From J051 sp040752255 (GTDB taxonomy: Bacteria > Armatimonadota > Fimbriimonadia > Fimbriimonadales > ATM1), in NCBI GenBank assembly GCA_040752255.1, contig JBFMFD010000032.1, positions 1 to 20,407 on the forward strand: 20,407 nt of DNA. Direction: 5' to 3'. Numbering within the stretch: the stretch's first letter is position 1; each line of letters starts with the position of its first letter. The translations under genes were made by a program, and so were the position numbers. Shown here piece after piece: positions 1 to 6,930 of this stretch. The notes under the pieces were generated by a model that worked only from the letters and a program-made list of their open reading frames with translations, was not told the DNA's origin and made no database searches.

Positions 1-623
1 CTGAACCGCTCGTCGGCCTCGCGATTCAAGCGAATGCGACGGGCGAGTTCTCGTGCCAAGTCGAACTGCTCGGCGGGGAGCACCGCGTTCACCGCTAGGA
101 GCGGGTCGCGCAAACCCATCACCGTCGCGCCCCACCGCGGATGAGCGCGCGTGGGGCCGAAGTCGGCAGGCAATTCACGCGTCAAGGCACCTTCGAAGCC
201 GCCCTTGCGCAAAGTCGGCAGGTCGGCGGCGTGTCTCCCTCGTTCGCTCTTCTCGTAAAGCAAGACGGGGATCTCGTACATCTCGGCAAACTGCGTTGCG
301 ACGCCCTCTACGAACTGCAGCGCGTCGCCCTCGGCGATTCCGTCGGCTATCTGCAGCACGAAGGGGCACACGTCCAGCGCTCCTATGCGGGGGTGGGCGC
401 CTTCGTGGGTTCGAAGGTCAATCAGCGGCAACAACACATCGCACAACCGAAAGAGCGCATCGCGCACCACAGGCGGCTCGCCTGAGAACGCGGTTACGAT
501 GCGATTGTGATCAGCGTCCGCGCGATTGAAGTGAATGGCAACGCCTGCGTCGCTCATCGCTTCTCGCGCCAGGTGGGTGACCTGCGGATTGCGGCCCTCC
601 GACCAGTTCGGTATGCAGAGCAT
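1..623 (-). CDS. Glutamate formimidoyltransferase (FtcD-like), 3' end cut by window edge
   Basis: My own reverse-strand translation from the ATG at 623-621 stays open for 207 codons to the window edge, so the C-terminus is missing. It begins MLCIPNWSEGR and carries RTHEGAHPRIGALDVCPFV near residues 73-91, the hallmark of the formiminotransferase N-terminal domain. The family moves the formimino group of N-formimino-glutamate to tetrahydrofolate, in histidine breakdown and one-carbon supply, in the cytoplasm. The ATG shares one base with the fabI stop (TGATG), so translation is probably coupled to fabI and the gene lies in the purM-fabI transcription unit. Identity rests on motif recognition; whether a cyclodeaminase domain follows cannot be seen. 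Confidence 0.85.
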   Translation of the reverse strand, partial: MLCIPNWSEGRNPQVTHLAREAMSDAGVAIHFNRADADHNRIVTAFSGEPPVVRDALFRLCDVLLPLIDLRTHEGAHPRIGALDVCPFVLQIADGIAEGDALQFVEGVATQFAEMYEIPVLLYEKSERGRHAADLPTLRKGGFEGALTRELPADFGPTRAHPRWGATVMGLRDPLLAVNAVLPAEQFDLARELARRIRLNREADERF

Positions 624-1387
624 CAGAGGCCCATCATGTGGTAGCCGGAGTCCACGCAGACGACCTCCCCGGTTACTCCGTGGCTCAGGTCGCTGATGAG
701 ATACATTGTGGTGGCGGCGACCTGCGCTTGCTCTGCGGGTCTCTTCAACGGCGCACGCTCGGAGACGACACCCAGTATCTGCGTGAAGCCGCGGATGCCT
801 CGCGCCGCAACCGTGTTGATCGGGCCGGGGGAGACCGCGTTCACTCGGATGCCGCGCTCACCCAGATCATAAGCGAGGTAACGCGTGGCTGATTCGAGCG
901 CCGCCTTCGCCACACCCATGACGTTGTAGCCGGGCAGTACCCGCTCGCTGCCGATGTAAGTCATCGTCACGAGCGAGGCGTCGTCGTGCAGGTGAGGCTC
1001 GAAGGAGCGAGCCATCGCGACGAACGAGTAAGCAGACGTTTCGAGGGCGACTTTGAAGCCCTCCCTCGAGGTCTCGATAAAGCGTCCTTGCAAGTCTTCC
1101 CGTAGTGCGTAGGCGACGCTGTGAACGGCGAAGTGCAACTTGCCGTCCTTCGCGACCGTCTCCGCCGCCTGCGCGATCTGCTCATCGAAGTTGAGGTCGC
1201 ACTGCACGAGCGAGTAGCCCTCTCGACCCTCGATCAGTTTGGAAGCGCTTTCCATCATCCGCTCGTTCTGCGCGCCCACGTAGACGTGCGCTCCTTCCTC
1301 GACTGCGCGCTCCGCGACAGCCCAGGCGATGCTTCGCTGGTTGGCGACGCCGAAGACGATTCCCCTCTTACCGCTGAGAAGCCCCAT
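623..1387 (-). CDS. fabI: Enoyl-[acyl-carrier-protein] reductase (NADH), FabI
   Basis: The 254-residue product has the usual FabI length and reduces trans-2-enoyl-ACP in the last step of type II fatty-acid elongation. It is an atypical short-chain dehydrogenase: the cofactor loop GVANQRSIAWAVA lies at residues 13-25, and the catalytic Tyr-x6-Lys is Y154 and K161 within GYNVMGVAK, with the extra FabI tyrosine Y144 in TYIGSER. The C-terminus ends in a typical VDSGYHMMGL. The ATG lies 18 bp downstream of purM, without a Shine-Dalgarno sequence but with a TAGAAT box 7 nt upstream, so it may also be transcribed separately as a leaderless message. The stop overlaps the ftcD-like start. Confidence 0.96.
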   Translation of the reverse strand: MGLLSGKRGIVFGVANQRSIAWAVAERAVEEGAHVYVGAQNERMMESASKLIEGREGYSLVQCDLNFDEQIAQAAETVAKDGKLHFAVHSVAYALREDLQGRFIETSREGFKVALETSAYSFVAMARSFEPHLHDDASLVTMTYIGSERVLPGYNVMGVAKAALESATRYLAYDLGERGIRVNAVSPGPINTVAARGIRGFTQILGVVSERAPLKRPAEQAQVAATTMYLISDLSHGVTGEVVCVDSGYHMMGL

Positions 1388-1394
1388 CGGCGGG

Positions 1395-1400
1395 ATTCTA
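1395..1400 (-). promoter_or_regulatory. Putative -10 box (TAGAAT) for leaderless fabI mRNA
   Basis: TAGAAT on the minus strand ends 7 nt before the fabI ATG, inside the 18-bp purM-fabI gap. No Shine-Dalgarno sequence is present. The same element with its flank (GGATAGAAT) recurs before tpiA. Confidence 0.5.
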
Positions 1401-1405
1401 TCCGC

Positions 1406-2443
1406 TCAGGCGATGACGACGTCGTGCCCGCCCGAGGTCAACTCGCCGATAACGTACGCCGTAATCCCCGATTCGTTGATTTGCTGCACGAGCGCCGGGA
1501 CCGCGTCGCTTGCCGCGATGAGAACCATTCCGATCCCCATATTGAAGGTGCGGTACATCTCTGTGTCGGAGATTGCTCCGAGGGTTTGGATCATCTGGAA
1601 GATAGGAGGCGGCGTCCACTGTCGCTTCTCGATAATCGCGCGAACCGTCGGCGGGAACACGCGGGGCAGGTTCTCATAAAACCCCCCGCCCGTGATGTGT
1701 GCGATCGCTTTGATGCGCCCTTCCGCCCCGAGCAGACCGCGCAAGGCAGGGAAGTAGCTCCTGTGCGGTCGGAGCAACTCCTCCGCCAACGAGCGCCCCA
1801 ACTCCGGCACCGTATCCTCCAGGCGCAAGCCCCCGACGTCAAGCAACGCACGTCGAGCAAGCGTGTACCCGTTTGTGTGCAGCCCATCGGACGCCAACCC
1901 GACAACAAGGTCACCGGGGCCGACGCTCGTCGTCGGCAGCATCGCAGATTTGCTCACGACGCCGACGATTGCTCCGACGATGTCGATCTGTCCATCCTTG
2001 TAGACGTCGGGCATCTCGGCAATCTCGCCGCCAACAAGCGCGCAGTCGTTCTCCTTGCACGCCTGCGCCGCGGAGGTTACGACATCGGCAACCTGCTGCG
2101 CGTTGAGCCGCGACGCAGCAAAGTAGTCGAGAAAGAACAGCGGCCTCGCTCCTTGCGCCAGGATGTCGTTGACGCAGTGATTCACGATGTCCGCTCCCAA
2201 GCCGCTGAACTGGTTCGCCTGTGCGGCGACGCAGGTCTTGGTTCCGACGCCGTCCATGCTGGTGACGAGGATCGGCTCCTCGACGTCTAAGGCGCTGATG
2301 TCGAACAGTGCGCCGAACGTTCCCGGCCCGCCGAGGACGCGCGCGTCGTACGTCTCCTGCACCGCCGGCGCAAACATGCGGATCGCTCGGTTCTGCTCGT
2401 CAATGTCCACACCGGCGCGCCGGTAGGTCAACTCGTCGGACAC
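1406..2443 (-). CDS. purM: Phosphoribosylformylglycinamidine cyclo-ligase (AIR synthetase)
   Basis: The 345-residue product matches PurM in length and order of motifs: AGVDI near the N-terminus, DGVGTK at residues 64-69, VNDI at 91-94 and GGEIAEMPDVY at 138-148, then an FNMGIGM motif in the C-terminal half. PurM uses ATP to close FGAM to aminoimidazole ribonucleotide in purine synthesis. The start is a GTG at 2443-2441, chosen because TYRRAGVDI follows at the normal distance and a TAACCT box lies 6 nt upstream. It is followed at 18 bp by fabI and preceded at 29 bp by the HDOD gene, so it probably sits in a minus-strand cluster with an internal promoter. Confidence 0.96.
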   Translation of the reverse strand: MSDELTYRRAGVDIDEQNRAIRMFAPAVQETYDARVLGGPGTFGALFDISALDVEEPILVTSMDGVGTKTCVAAQANQFSGLGADIVNHCVNDILAQGARPLFFLDYFAASRLNAQQVADVVTSAAQACKENDCALVGGEIAEMPDVYKDGQIDIVGAIVGVVSKSAMLPTTSVGPGDLVVGLASDGLHTNGYTLARRALLDVGGLRLEDTVPELGRSLAEELLRPHRSYFPALRGLLGAEGRIKAIAHITGGGFYENLPRVFPPTVRAIIEKRQWTPPPIFQMIQTLGAISDTEMYRTFNMGIGMVLIAASDAVPALVQQINESGITAYVIGELTSGGHDVVIA

Positions 2444-2449
2444 GGGTGC

Positions 2450-2455
2450 AGGTTA
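2450..2455 (-). promoter_or_regulatory. Putative -10 box (TAACCT) for leaderless purM mRNA
   Basis: TAACCT on the minus strand lies 6 nt before the purM GTG. A GGAAGGGG stretch further upstream is too far from the start for an ordinary Shine-Dalgarno sequence. Confidence 0.45.
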
Positions 2456-2472
2456 CCCCTTCCGACCGGGGG

Positions 2473-3333
2473 CTACGCCGTGCGCTGAAGGAGCGCCCTC
2501 GACGCAGCGGCCACCCCGCGGCGCGCGTGTTCAGCCGCTTCGACAAGAAGACCATCGCTTACACCGAGCCGCTCCGCCACTTCGGCGGAGACCTCGCCGA
2601 TCTTGGTGAACCACTGGTGACCGAAGCCGCCCTCTGTTGCAGCGTGGTTGGCAAGGCAGATCAGCGCCGGGATGTCGTATGCCTCATCAGGCGCTTCCAG
2701 CGGGTTCTCATGATAGAGAACCACCGCCTCAGCCGCCTCAGGCAGCCGCCACGAGCGGGCGATCTCGATACCGAGCGTCTGCGAGTCCGCCCCAACCGCA
2801 TGCCGCTCGCACCCGCGCAGGTTGAGCGACTCCTCTTTGCTCAGGCGAATCGCCTGGTCGAACAGGTCGGGGACAAACTGGTGCAGAGCGATGGCGCCCA
2901 ACTCGTGCAGCAAGCCGAGCGTGTACGCCTCACCGGCGCGCCTCGGCATCAGGTCGTTCGCCAGCCTCTGGGCGGCGAACGCGGTTCCCAGGCAGTGCGC
3001 CCACCAGCGAAACGTGTTGAACTCCGTCCCACGGGGGAGCGTTTGGTCGAGCACTGCGTCAAGAAGCGACACAACACACGAGCGAAGCGACTGCGGGCCG
3101 AGGGCGTCGAATGCCTCCTCGACCGTCGTCGCCTGCCTCGCAAAGCCGCCCGCGTTCGCCGCGCGGAGGAACTTTGCCGTAGAACCGGGGTCGAGGCTGA
3201 ACAGAGCGATGAGCGCGCGATTGTCCGTGTTCGGGAGCGCCATCAGCGCCATCACGCGGCGCAATACCGGTCGAAAGAGTGGAAAGGCTTCGACGCGCGC
3301 TGCTTTGAGCGCCAGGTTTGCAGCCTCGGGCAT
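2473..3333 (-). CDS. HDOD-domain protein, probable signalling regulator
   Basis: The 286-residue product has the HDOD pattern: a FSLDPGSTAKFLRAAN segment at about residues 45-60 (family form DP-L-kvLr-aN), GPQSLRSCVV around 80, and GLLHELGAIALHQF around 140-153, where an intact HD-domain would carry its metal ligands. HDOD proteins are output or regulatory domains in bacterial signalling, usually without proven enzyme activity. The protein is HDOD only, with no attached receiver or GGDEF domain. An upstream in-frame GTG (3366) would add 11 residues, but the ATG at 3333 is preceded by a near-consensus GATAAT 7 nt away, so I prefer it. No partner gene is adjacent. Confidence 0.85.
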   Translation of the reverse strand: MPEAANLALKAARVEAFPLFRPVLRRVMALMALPNTDNRALIALFSLDPGSTAKFLRAANAGGFARQATTVEEAFDALGPQSLRSCVVSLLDAVLDQTLPRGTEFNTFRWWAHCLGTAFAAQRLANDLMPRRAGEAYTLGLLHELGAIALHQFVPDLFDQAIRLSKEESLNLRGCERHAVGADSQTLGIEIARSWRLPEAAEAVVLYHENPLEAPDEAYDIPALICLANHAATEGGFGHQWFTKIGEVSAEVAERLGVSDGLLVEAAEHARRGVAAASRALLQRTA

Positions 3334-3340
3334 ACGGCGG

Positions 3341-3346
3341 ATTATC
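3341..3346 (-). promoter_or_regulatory. Putative -10 box (GATAAT) for leaderless HDOD mRNA
   Basis: GATAAT, one base from the consensus TATAAT, lies 7 nt before the ATG at 3333 and decides between that start and the GTG at 3366. Confidence 0.5.
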
Positions 3347-3399
3347 GGATGAATGCGCCGCGCCACGGACGGGCGAATTACTGGGCAGGAACTCTTTGG

Positions 3400-3660
3400 T
3401 CAGTCAACGCCGAGAGGAGTTTCGCCCTTGCGGATGTAGCCCTGCTCGCGCGCCATCTCCTCGCGCCCGATCGGGCTGCGGGCACGGGTGTCCTCCTCGA
3501 GCGTCTTGCCGTGTTCCTTCTCGGCGGCGCGCAGTTCCTCGCGGCGCTGGTGCTCCTCGCTCTTCACGATCCTCCAGGTGCTCCAGAGGTCTTGGTTGAG
3601 CCACCCTACAACTACTGCCGCGGCGAGAACGCCCAAGAGCACAACAATCCACCGCCTCAT
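3400..3660 (-). CDS. FtsB/DivIC-like septum formation initiator family protein
   Basis: This 86-residue protein has one N-terminal membrane segment (about residues 4-20, IVVLLGVLAAAVVVGW), then a highly charged helix rich in E, K and R with coiled-coil character (about 34-60), and ends EEMAREQGYIRKGETPLG. That order (short cytosolic tip, one transmembrane helix, coiled coil, then E-x2-ARE-x-GY-x-KxGE) is the family pattern of FtsB/DivIC, bitopic division proteins that pair with FtsL and FtsQ/DivIB at the septum. In many bacteria ftsB sits beside eno; here eno is about 3.3 kb away on the same strand. The stop codon of the upstream SRPBCC gene lies within its promoter-like box. Short length limits certainty. 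Confidence 0.7.
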   Translation of the reverse strand: MRRWIVVLLGVLAAAVVVGWLNQDLWSTWRIVKSEEHQRREELRAAEKEHGKTLEEDTRARSPIGREEMAREQGYIRKGETPLGVD

Positions 3661-3667
3661 GCAGGCG

Positions 3668-3673
3668 ATGTTA
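3668..3673 (-). promoter_or_regulatory. Putative -10 box (TAACAT) made partly from the upstream stop codon
   Basis: TAACAT ends 7 nt before the ATG of the FtsB-like gene. Its first three bases are the TAA stop codon of the SRPBCC gene upstream. Confidence 0.45.
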
Positions 3674-4345
3674 CCTGGTTCCCCGTCTCGCTGTCACCTT
3701 CTTCCACTCCTCGAAGCGTATGCCCTTGCCTGTTTCGAGATAGGAGCGGAGCGAGTCGAGCGCCCACGACCACGCTTCACGAAGGTCGTCAACCTCCTTC
3801 TTGGAGGCGAGCTTCATGTGCTGGAGGACCACCTGACACTTGTCGTCACCCTTGGGGTAGAAGCGCACCTCGACGACGCTGCCGGGCTTGTGGTGCTTCG
3901 AGTTCCACGTGAACCGGATGTTCTTGTGATGGTTGACCTTGCGGAAGACTCCGTGGTCGCCGTCGCCGTTGGAGTACTCGCCGCCTTCGACGAACTGCTG
4001 TCTCGCGTCGTGGGTGAACCAGGCGTTCAGGCCGCTGGTTGTCGCGAAAGCGTCCCATGCCTTCCCGACCGGCGCGGAGATGACGCGGCTGACGGAGAGT
4101 TGATAGCCGTCGGGGCGTTCGTTAACGTCTCGGAGTCCGCGCTCGCGCTCGTATTGCACGGTGATCATCTGACACCACCAATCCGAGACGCCGTGCTTCT
4201 CTGAAAGGTGCATGGCGGCTGCCTTGTGGCCGTGCTTCTTCACGTCGAAGCGGTCGAGAATGCGGAACCATTCGTCCCACCCGTTGCCCGTCTTCGTGCG
4301 TACGGCCTGGTCGCTGATGTTCGCGTCGCCGGTGCGATTCGGCAT
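3671..4345 (-). CDS. DUF4287-like plus SRPBCC (AHSA1-type) domain protein
   Basis: The 224-residue protein has two parts. Residues about 17-76 (TGNGWDEWFRILDRF, then HGVSDWWCQMITVQYERERG) resemble the DUF4287 domain. Residues about 82-215 form an SRPBCC/AHSA1 hydrophobic-pocket domain: VSRVISAPVGKAWDAF, the NAWFTHDARQQ segment, FTWNSKHHKPGSVVEVRF and the closing LREAWSWALDSLRSYLETGKG helix. Such proteins are cytosolic small-ligand binders or stress-related factors; no specific substrate can be named. There is no catalytic signature. The ATG at 4345 has no Shine-Dalgarno sequence but a TACACT box 6 nt upstream. The gene is followed at 10 bp by the FtsB-like gene, with no obvious functional link. 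Confidence 0.85.
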   Translation of the reverse strand: MPNRTGDANISDQAVRTKTGNGWDEWFRILDRFDVKKHGHKAAAMHLSEKHGVSDWWCQMITVQYERERGLRDVNERPDGYQLSVSRVISAPVGKAWDAFATTSGLNAWFTHDARQQFVEGGEYSNGDGDHGVFRKVNHHKNIRFTWNSKHHKPGSVVEVRFYPKGDDKCQVVLQHMKLASKKEVDDLREAWSWALDSLRSYLETGKGIRFEEWKKVTARRGTR

Positions 4346-4351
4346 GGGGAG

Positions 4352-4357
4352 AGTGTA
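4352..4357 (-). promoter_or_regulatory. Putative -10 box (TACACT) for leaderless SRPBCC mRNA
   Basis: TACACT on the minus strand lies 6 nt before the ATG at 4345. The identical hexamer precedes enolase. Confidence 0.45.
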
Positions 4358-4386
4358 CCGTGGCTGTCTGGCAGTGCCCGGAAGGC

Positions 4387-4422
4387 GCGAACTGCCCCCG
4401 CGCCTGAGCGAGGGCAGTTCGC
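4387..4422 (-). terminator. 11-bp perfect hairpin after the beta-helix gene
   Basis: Arms gcgaactgccc (4387-4397) and gggcagttcgc (4412-4422) pair perfectly around a 14-nt loop. The hairpin begins 9 nt after the stop codon of the beta-helix gene. No T-run follows on the minus strand, so it may be a factor-dependent terminator or a 3'-end stabiliser rather than a classical intrinsic terminator. Confidence 0.55.
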
Positions 4423-4431
4423 GTAGAGTCT

Positions 4432-5361
4432 CTATCCACCCGGGCCGAAGACGGCTGGGTGTAGGCCATGTCCTCGGTTCTCTCCGAGGTTCCTCGAGAT
4501 GTCGTTGACGTCCTCCGCACCATCGGAGAGCGCAATCTGGAGGGCGGTGCCTCGCAGGTCATTGAAGCCGATGGCGTTGGTCTGTACAACGATGAGTGAT
4601 GGGTCTTTGGTGCCGGCATCAACAGCCGTATCAGTAAGCTCGATCGCTACGATGTCAACCAAGCCGGGGTTGTCGCTGGTCATTGATACCTTGTTCTTCA
4701 CGACGCGGTTGTATGCGATCTGGGCCGCCCCTGCCCTACCCCAGCGGAAGTCGGCGTAGAGCACGATCCCAGATCCGTTGTAGCCGCCGCAGTCGCCATC
4801 CGACACGTCGAGTACTCCCGTTATCGTGTTGTGCGACACGACGTTGTTCTCCACGAGGCCTCCAGTGAAGTCGGCCACGAGAATCCCGATTCCGCCGCCG
4901 CAACGCGTCCGCAAGCCAGCGATGTTGTTGTGCGATATCTCCCAGTCGCTGCCTCCCCAGTTGGATACAGCCTGGACCGAGTTGATAAACGTGCACTGGG
5001 TGACGGTGACGCTATCCACTTGCGCCCCATTCATGATCGACAAGTCGGTCGTGAACGTCAGGTGGCTGATCGTCGCGCCGTCACTTCCCGCCAACAGGCG
5101 GAAACCCTGGATGAGTCCGGATGGATGAGCCGGTCCACCCACAATGCGCGCGCCACCAATGCCGCGGATCTCGACGCTCTTATCGACGTATGCACCGTCG
5201 AAGTCGCCCGGACCGACCAAGATGCGGTCGCCTGGGCTTGCGGCGGCAATCGCCCCAGCGATCGTTGGATAGTCAGCGGGAACGCGTAGCTCTGCGCCGA
5301 CGGCGCTTGCCGTCGCCAGAGCGATTGAAGCGAATACCAACAGTCGTACTACTGAACTCAT
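4432..5361 (-). CDS. Secreted right-handed parallel beta-helix (pectate-lyase-fold) protein
   Basis: The 309-residue protein starts with a signal peptide (MSSVVRLLVFASIALATASAVGA, probable cleavage after residue 23). The mature part opens with LRVPADYPTIAGAIAAASPG, the usual entry of pectate-lyase-like beta-helix proteins, and continues with stacked rungs of the type V-x-V-x-x-C-x-F, EISHNNIAG, VENNVVSHNTITG and IAYNRVVKNKV. Such repeats build a parallel beta-helix, often for carbohydrate binding or cleavage outside the cell. I see no clear catalytic set, so enzyme activity is not claimed. A strong Shine-Dalgarno (AAAGGAG) lies 10 nt upstream of the ATG in an AT-rich leader, unlike most neighbours. 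A hairpin follows the stop. Confidence 0.85.
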   Translation of the reverse strand: MSSVVRLLVFASIALATASAVGAELRVPADYPTIAGAIAAASPGDRILVGPGDFDGAYVDKSVEIRGIGGARIVGGPAHPSGLIQGFRLLAGSDGATISHLTFTTDLSIMNGAQVDSVTVTQCTFINSVQAVSNWGGSDWEISHNNIAGLRTRCGGGIGILVADFTGGLVENNVVSHNTITGVLDVSDGDCGGYNGSGIVLYADFRWGRAGAAQIAYNRVVKNKVSMTSDNPGLVDIVAIELTDTAVDAGTKDPSLIVVQTNAIGFNDLRGTALQIALSDGAEDVNDISRNLGENRGHGLHPAVFGPGG

Positions 5362-5510
5362 TTTTCCTTTTCTCCTTTAGCCGTCACACGCGACGGTTGG
5401 ATGCATTTTATCAATGCCGCGTAGTTGCAGTGAGTGGAATATCGGCAAACCCAGTATTTCTACTATGAGTGAGGTCATACGATGAGGCTCTGCCACGCGA
5501 AGTGCGGCTG

Positions 5511-6926
5511 CTAGAGGCCCTTCTCAGAGACCTGAAGCACCGTCACCATGTTCGTGGTCCCCGGCCGGCCGACGGGCAAGCCTGCGGTGATGACAACGAG
5601 GTCGCCCGGCTTGAGCAGCCCTTCTGAGACCGCCGCGTGAAAGCCGGTCTGAACCATCTGCTCCGTGTTTGTAAACTCTTGCGTCAGCAGCGGCCGCACG
5701 CCCCACAGCATCGCAACCTGGCGCGCCGTTCGCTCCAGGTAGGTAGCGCAGAGTATCGGCACTGGCGGGCGATACTTCGACACCATCCGGGCGGTGAAGC
5801 CGCTCGTCGAAAAGGTGAGAATCGCCTTCGGCTTCAACTCCTGGGCCATTTGCGCGGCGGCGTGCGCGACCGACTCCGTTGCGTCGGCAGGGCGCTCGAG
5901 GCGATGCATCTCCATGGCGCGAGAGAACTCGCGGCTCCGCTCCGTCTTCTTGGCGATGCGAGCCATGTAGCGCACGGCTTGCAAAGGATAGCGACCGAAC
6001 GCGGTCTCGCCGCTCAGCATAACGGCGTCGGTGCCGTCGAGTATCGCGTTGGCGACATCCGTCGCCTCGGCGCGCGTCGGCGAGGGCGCCGCGATCATGC
6101 TCTCCATCATTTGCGTTGCCGTGATGACCGGCTTGCCTGCGGCTCGGCAGAGAGCGATGATGCGCTTCTGCACAATCGGCACCTCTTCGATCGGCATCTG
6201 CAAGCCGAGGTCTCCTCGCGCGACCATGATGCCGTCGCTGGCGTCAATGATCTCCTCGATGTTCTGCACCGCGGAGCGCATCTCCACCTTGGCGAACACC
6301 GGCAGCTTGACCCCGCGCTTCACGGCGTGCCGCTCCACCTCGAGCACGTCGTCAGCGGTGCGGACGAACGACATCGCGATGGCGTCCACGCCGACGTCAA
6401 TCCCTCGATTCAAGTCCTCGATGTCTTTTCTCGTCATCGAGGGAACGTCGGGCGTAGTTCCCGGCAGAGTGACCCCCTTTCGCGAGCGAACGATGCCGCC
6501 GCTCAGGCAAATGAGGCGTACCGTGTCCTTCGTTCGTTCCGACACGCGGAAGACGACCTCGCCGTCGCCGATGACGACATCTTGACCGGGGACGAGCAGC
6601 GGCTCGATGGCGGGATTGCTGATCGGAAGCTTCCTGGCTCCGGCGCCAACCTCCAACTCTTCCCCCTCCGCAATCTCCATCGCCCCGCCCGGCACCTCGT
6701 CGAGGCGGAACTTCGGGCCGGATAGGTCGAGCAGCACGCACACCGGTTGGTTGAGGCGAGCCGACTCTTCGCGAACGTGGTGAATCAACTCGAGGCGTTC
6801 ATCCCACGTCCCGTGGCTGCAGTTGAGCCGAGCGACGCTAAGCCCCGCGCTGATGAGTTCGCCGATGATGGTGCGTCCCGAGGTGGCCGGGCCGAGCGTG
6901 GCGACGATCTTCGTACGCGGGCGCAT
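5511..6926 (-). CDS. pyk: Pyruvate kinase
   Basis: The 471-residue product transfers phosphate from phosphoenolpyruvate to ADP, the last step of glycolysis. It opens MRPRTKIVATLGPATSG. R33-L-N-C-SHG is the substrate and nucleotide region, K213 and E215 lie in FAKVEMRSAV (catalytic lysine and metal ligand), RGDLG is at 237-241 and TQMMESM at 271-277, followed by the C-terminal regulatory domain. Length is normal. The reading frame is open upstream into enolase, but the ATG at 6926 gives the family-standard N-terminus and lies 4 nt after the enolase stop, so eno and pyk are almost surely cotranscribed and coupled. No T-rich terminator is evident in the 149 bp after the gene. Confidence 0.97.
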   Translation of the reverse strand: MRPRTKIVATLGPATSGRTIIGELISAGLSVARLNCSHGTWDERLELIHHVREESARLNQPVCVLLDLSGPKFRLDEVPGGAMEIAEGEELEVGAGARKLPISNPAIEPLLVPGQDVVIGDGEVVFRVSERTKDTVRLICLSGGIVRSRKGVTLPGTTPDVPSMTRKDIEDLNRGIDVGVDAIAMSFVRTADDVLEVERHAVKRGVKLPVFAKVEMRSAVQNIEEIIDASDGIMVARGDLGLQMPIEEVPIVQKRIIALCRAAGKPVITATQMMESMIAAPSPTRAEATDVANAILDGTDAVMLSGETAFGRYPLQAVRYMARIAKKTERSREFSRAMEMHRLERPADATESVAHAAAQMAQELKPKAILTFSTSGFTARMVSKYRPPVPILCATYLERTARQVAMLWGVRPLLTQEFTNTEQMVQTGFHAAVSEGLLKPGDLVVITAGLPVGRPGTTNMVTVLQVSEKGL

Positions 6927-6930
6927 CTTG

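Noticed and set aside
1121..2290. 389-residue plus-strand open frame
   Set aside because: Antisense shadow of purM and fabI; Arg- and Asp-rich composition and no recognisable domain.
2308..3912. 534-residue plus-strand open frame
   Set aside because: Antisense to purM, HDOD, FtsB-like and SRPBCC genes, which all have clear family motifs.
4387..4422. Strict intrinsic terminator
   Set aside because: The stem is perfect, but no T-run follows on the minus strand; kept only as a hairpin/terminator candidate.
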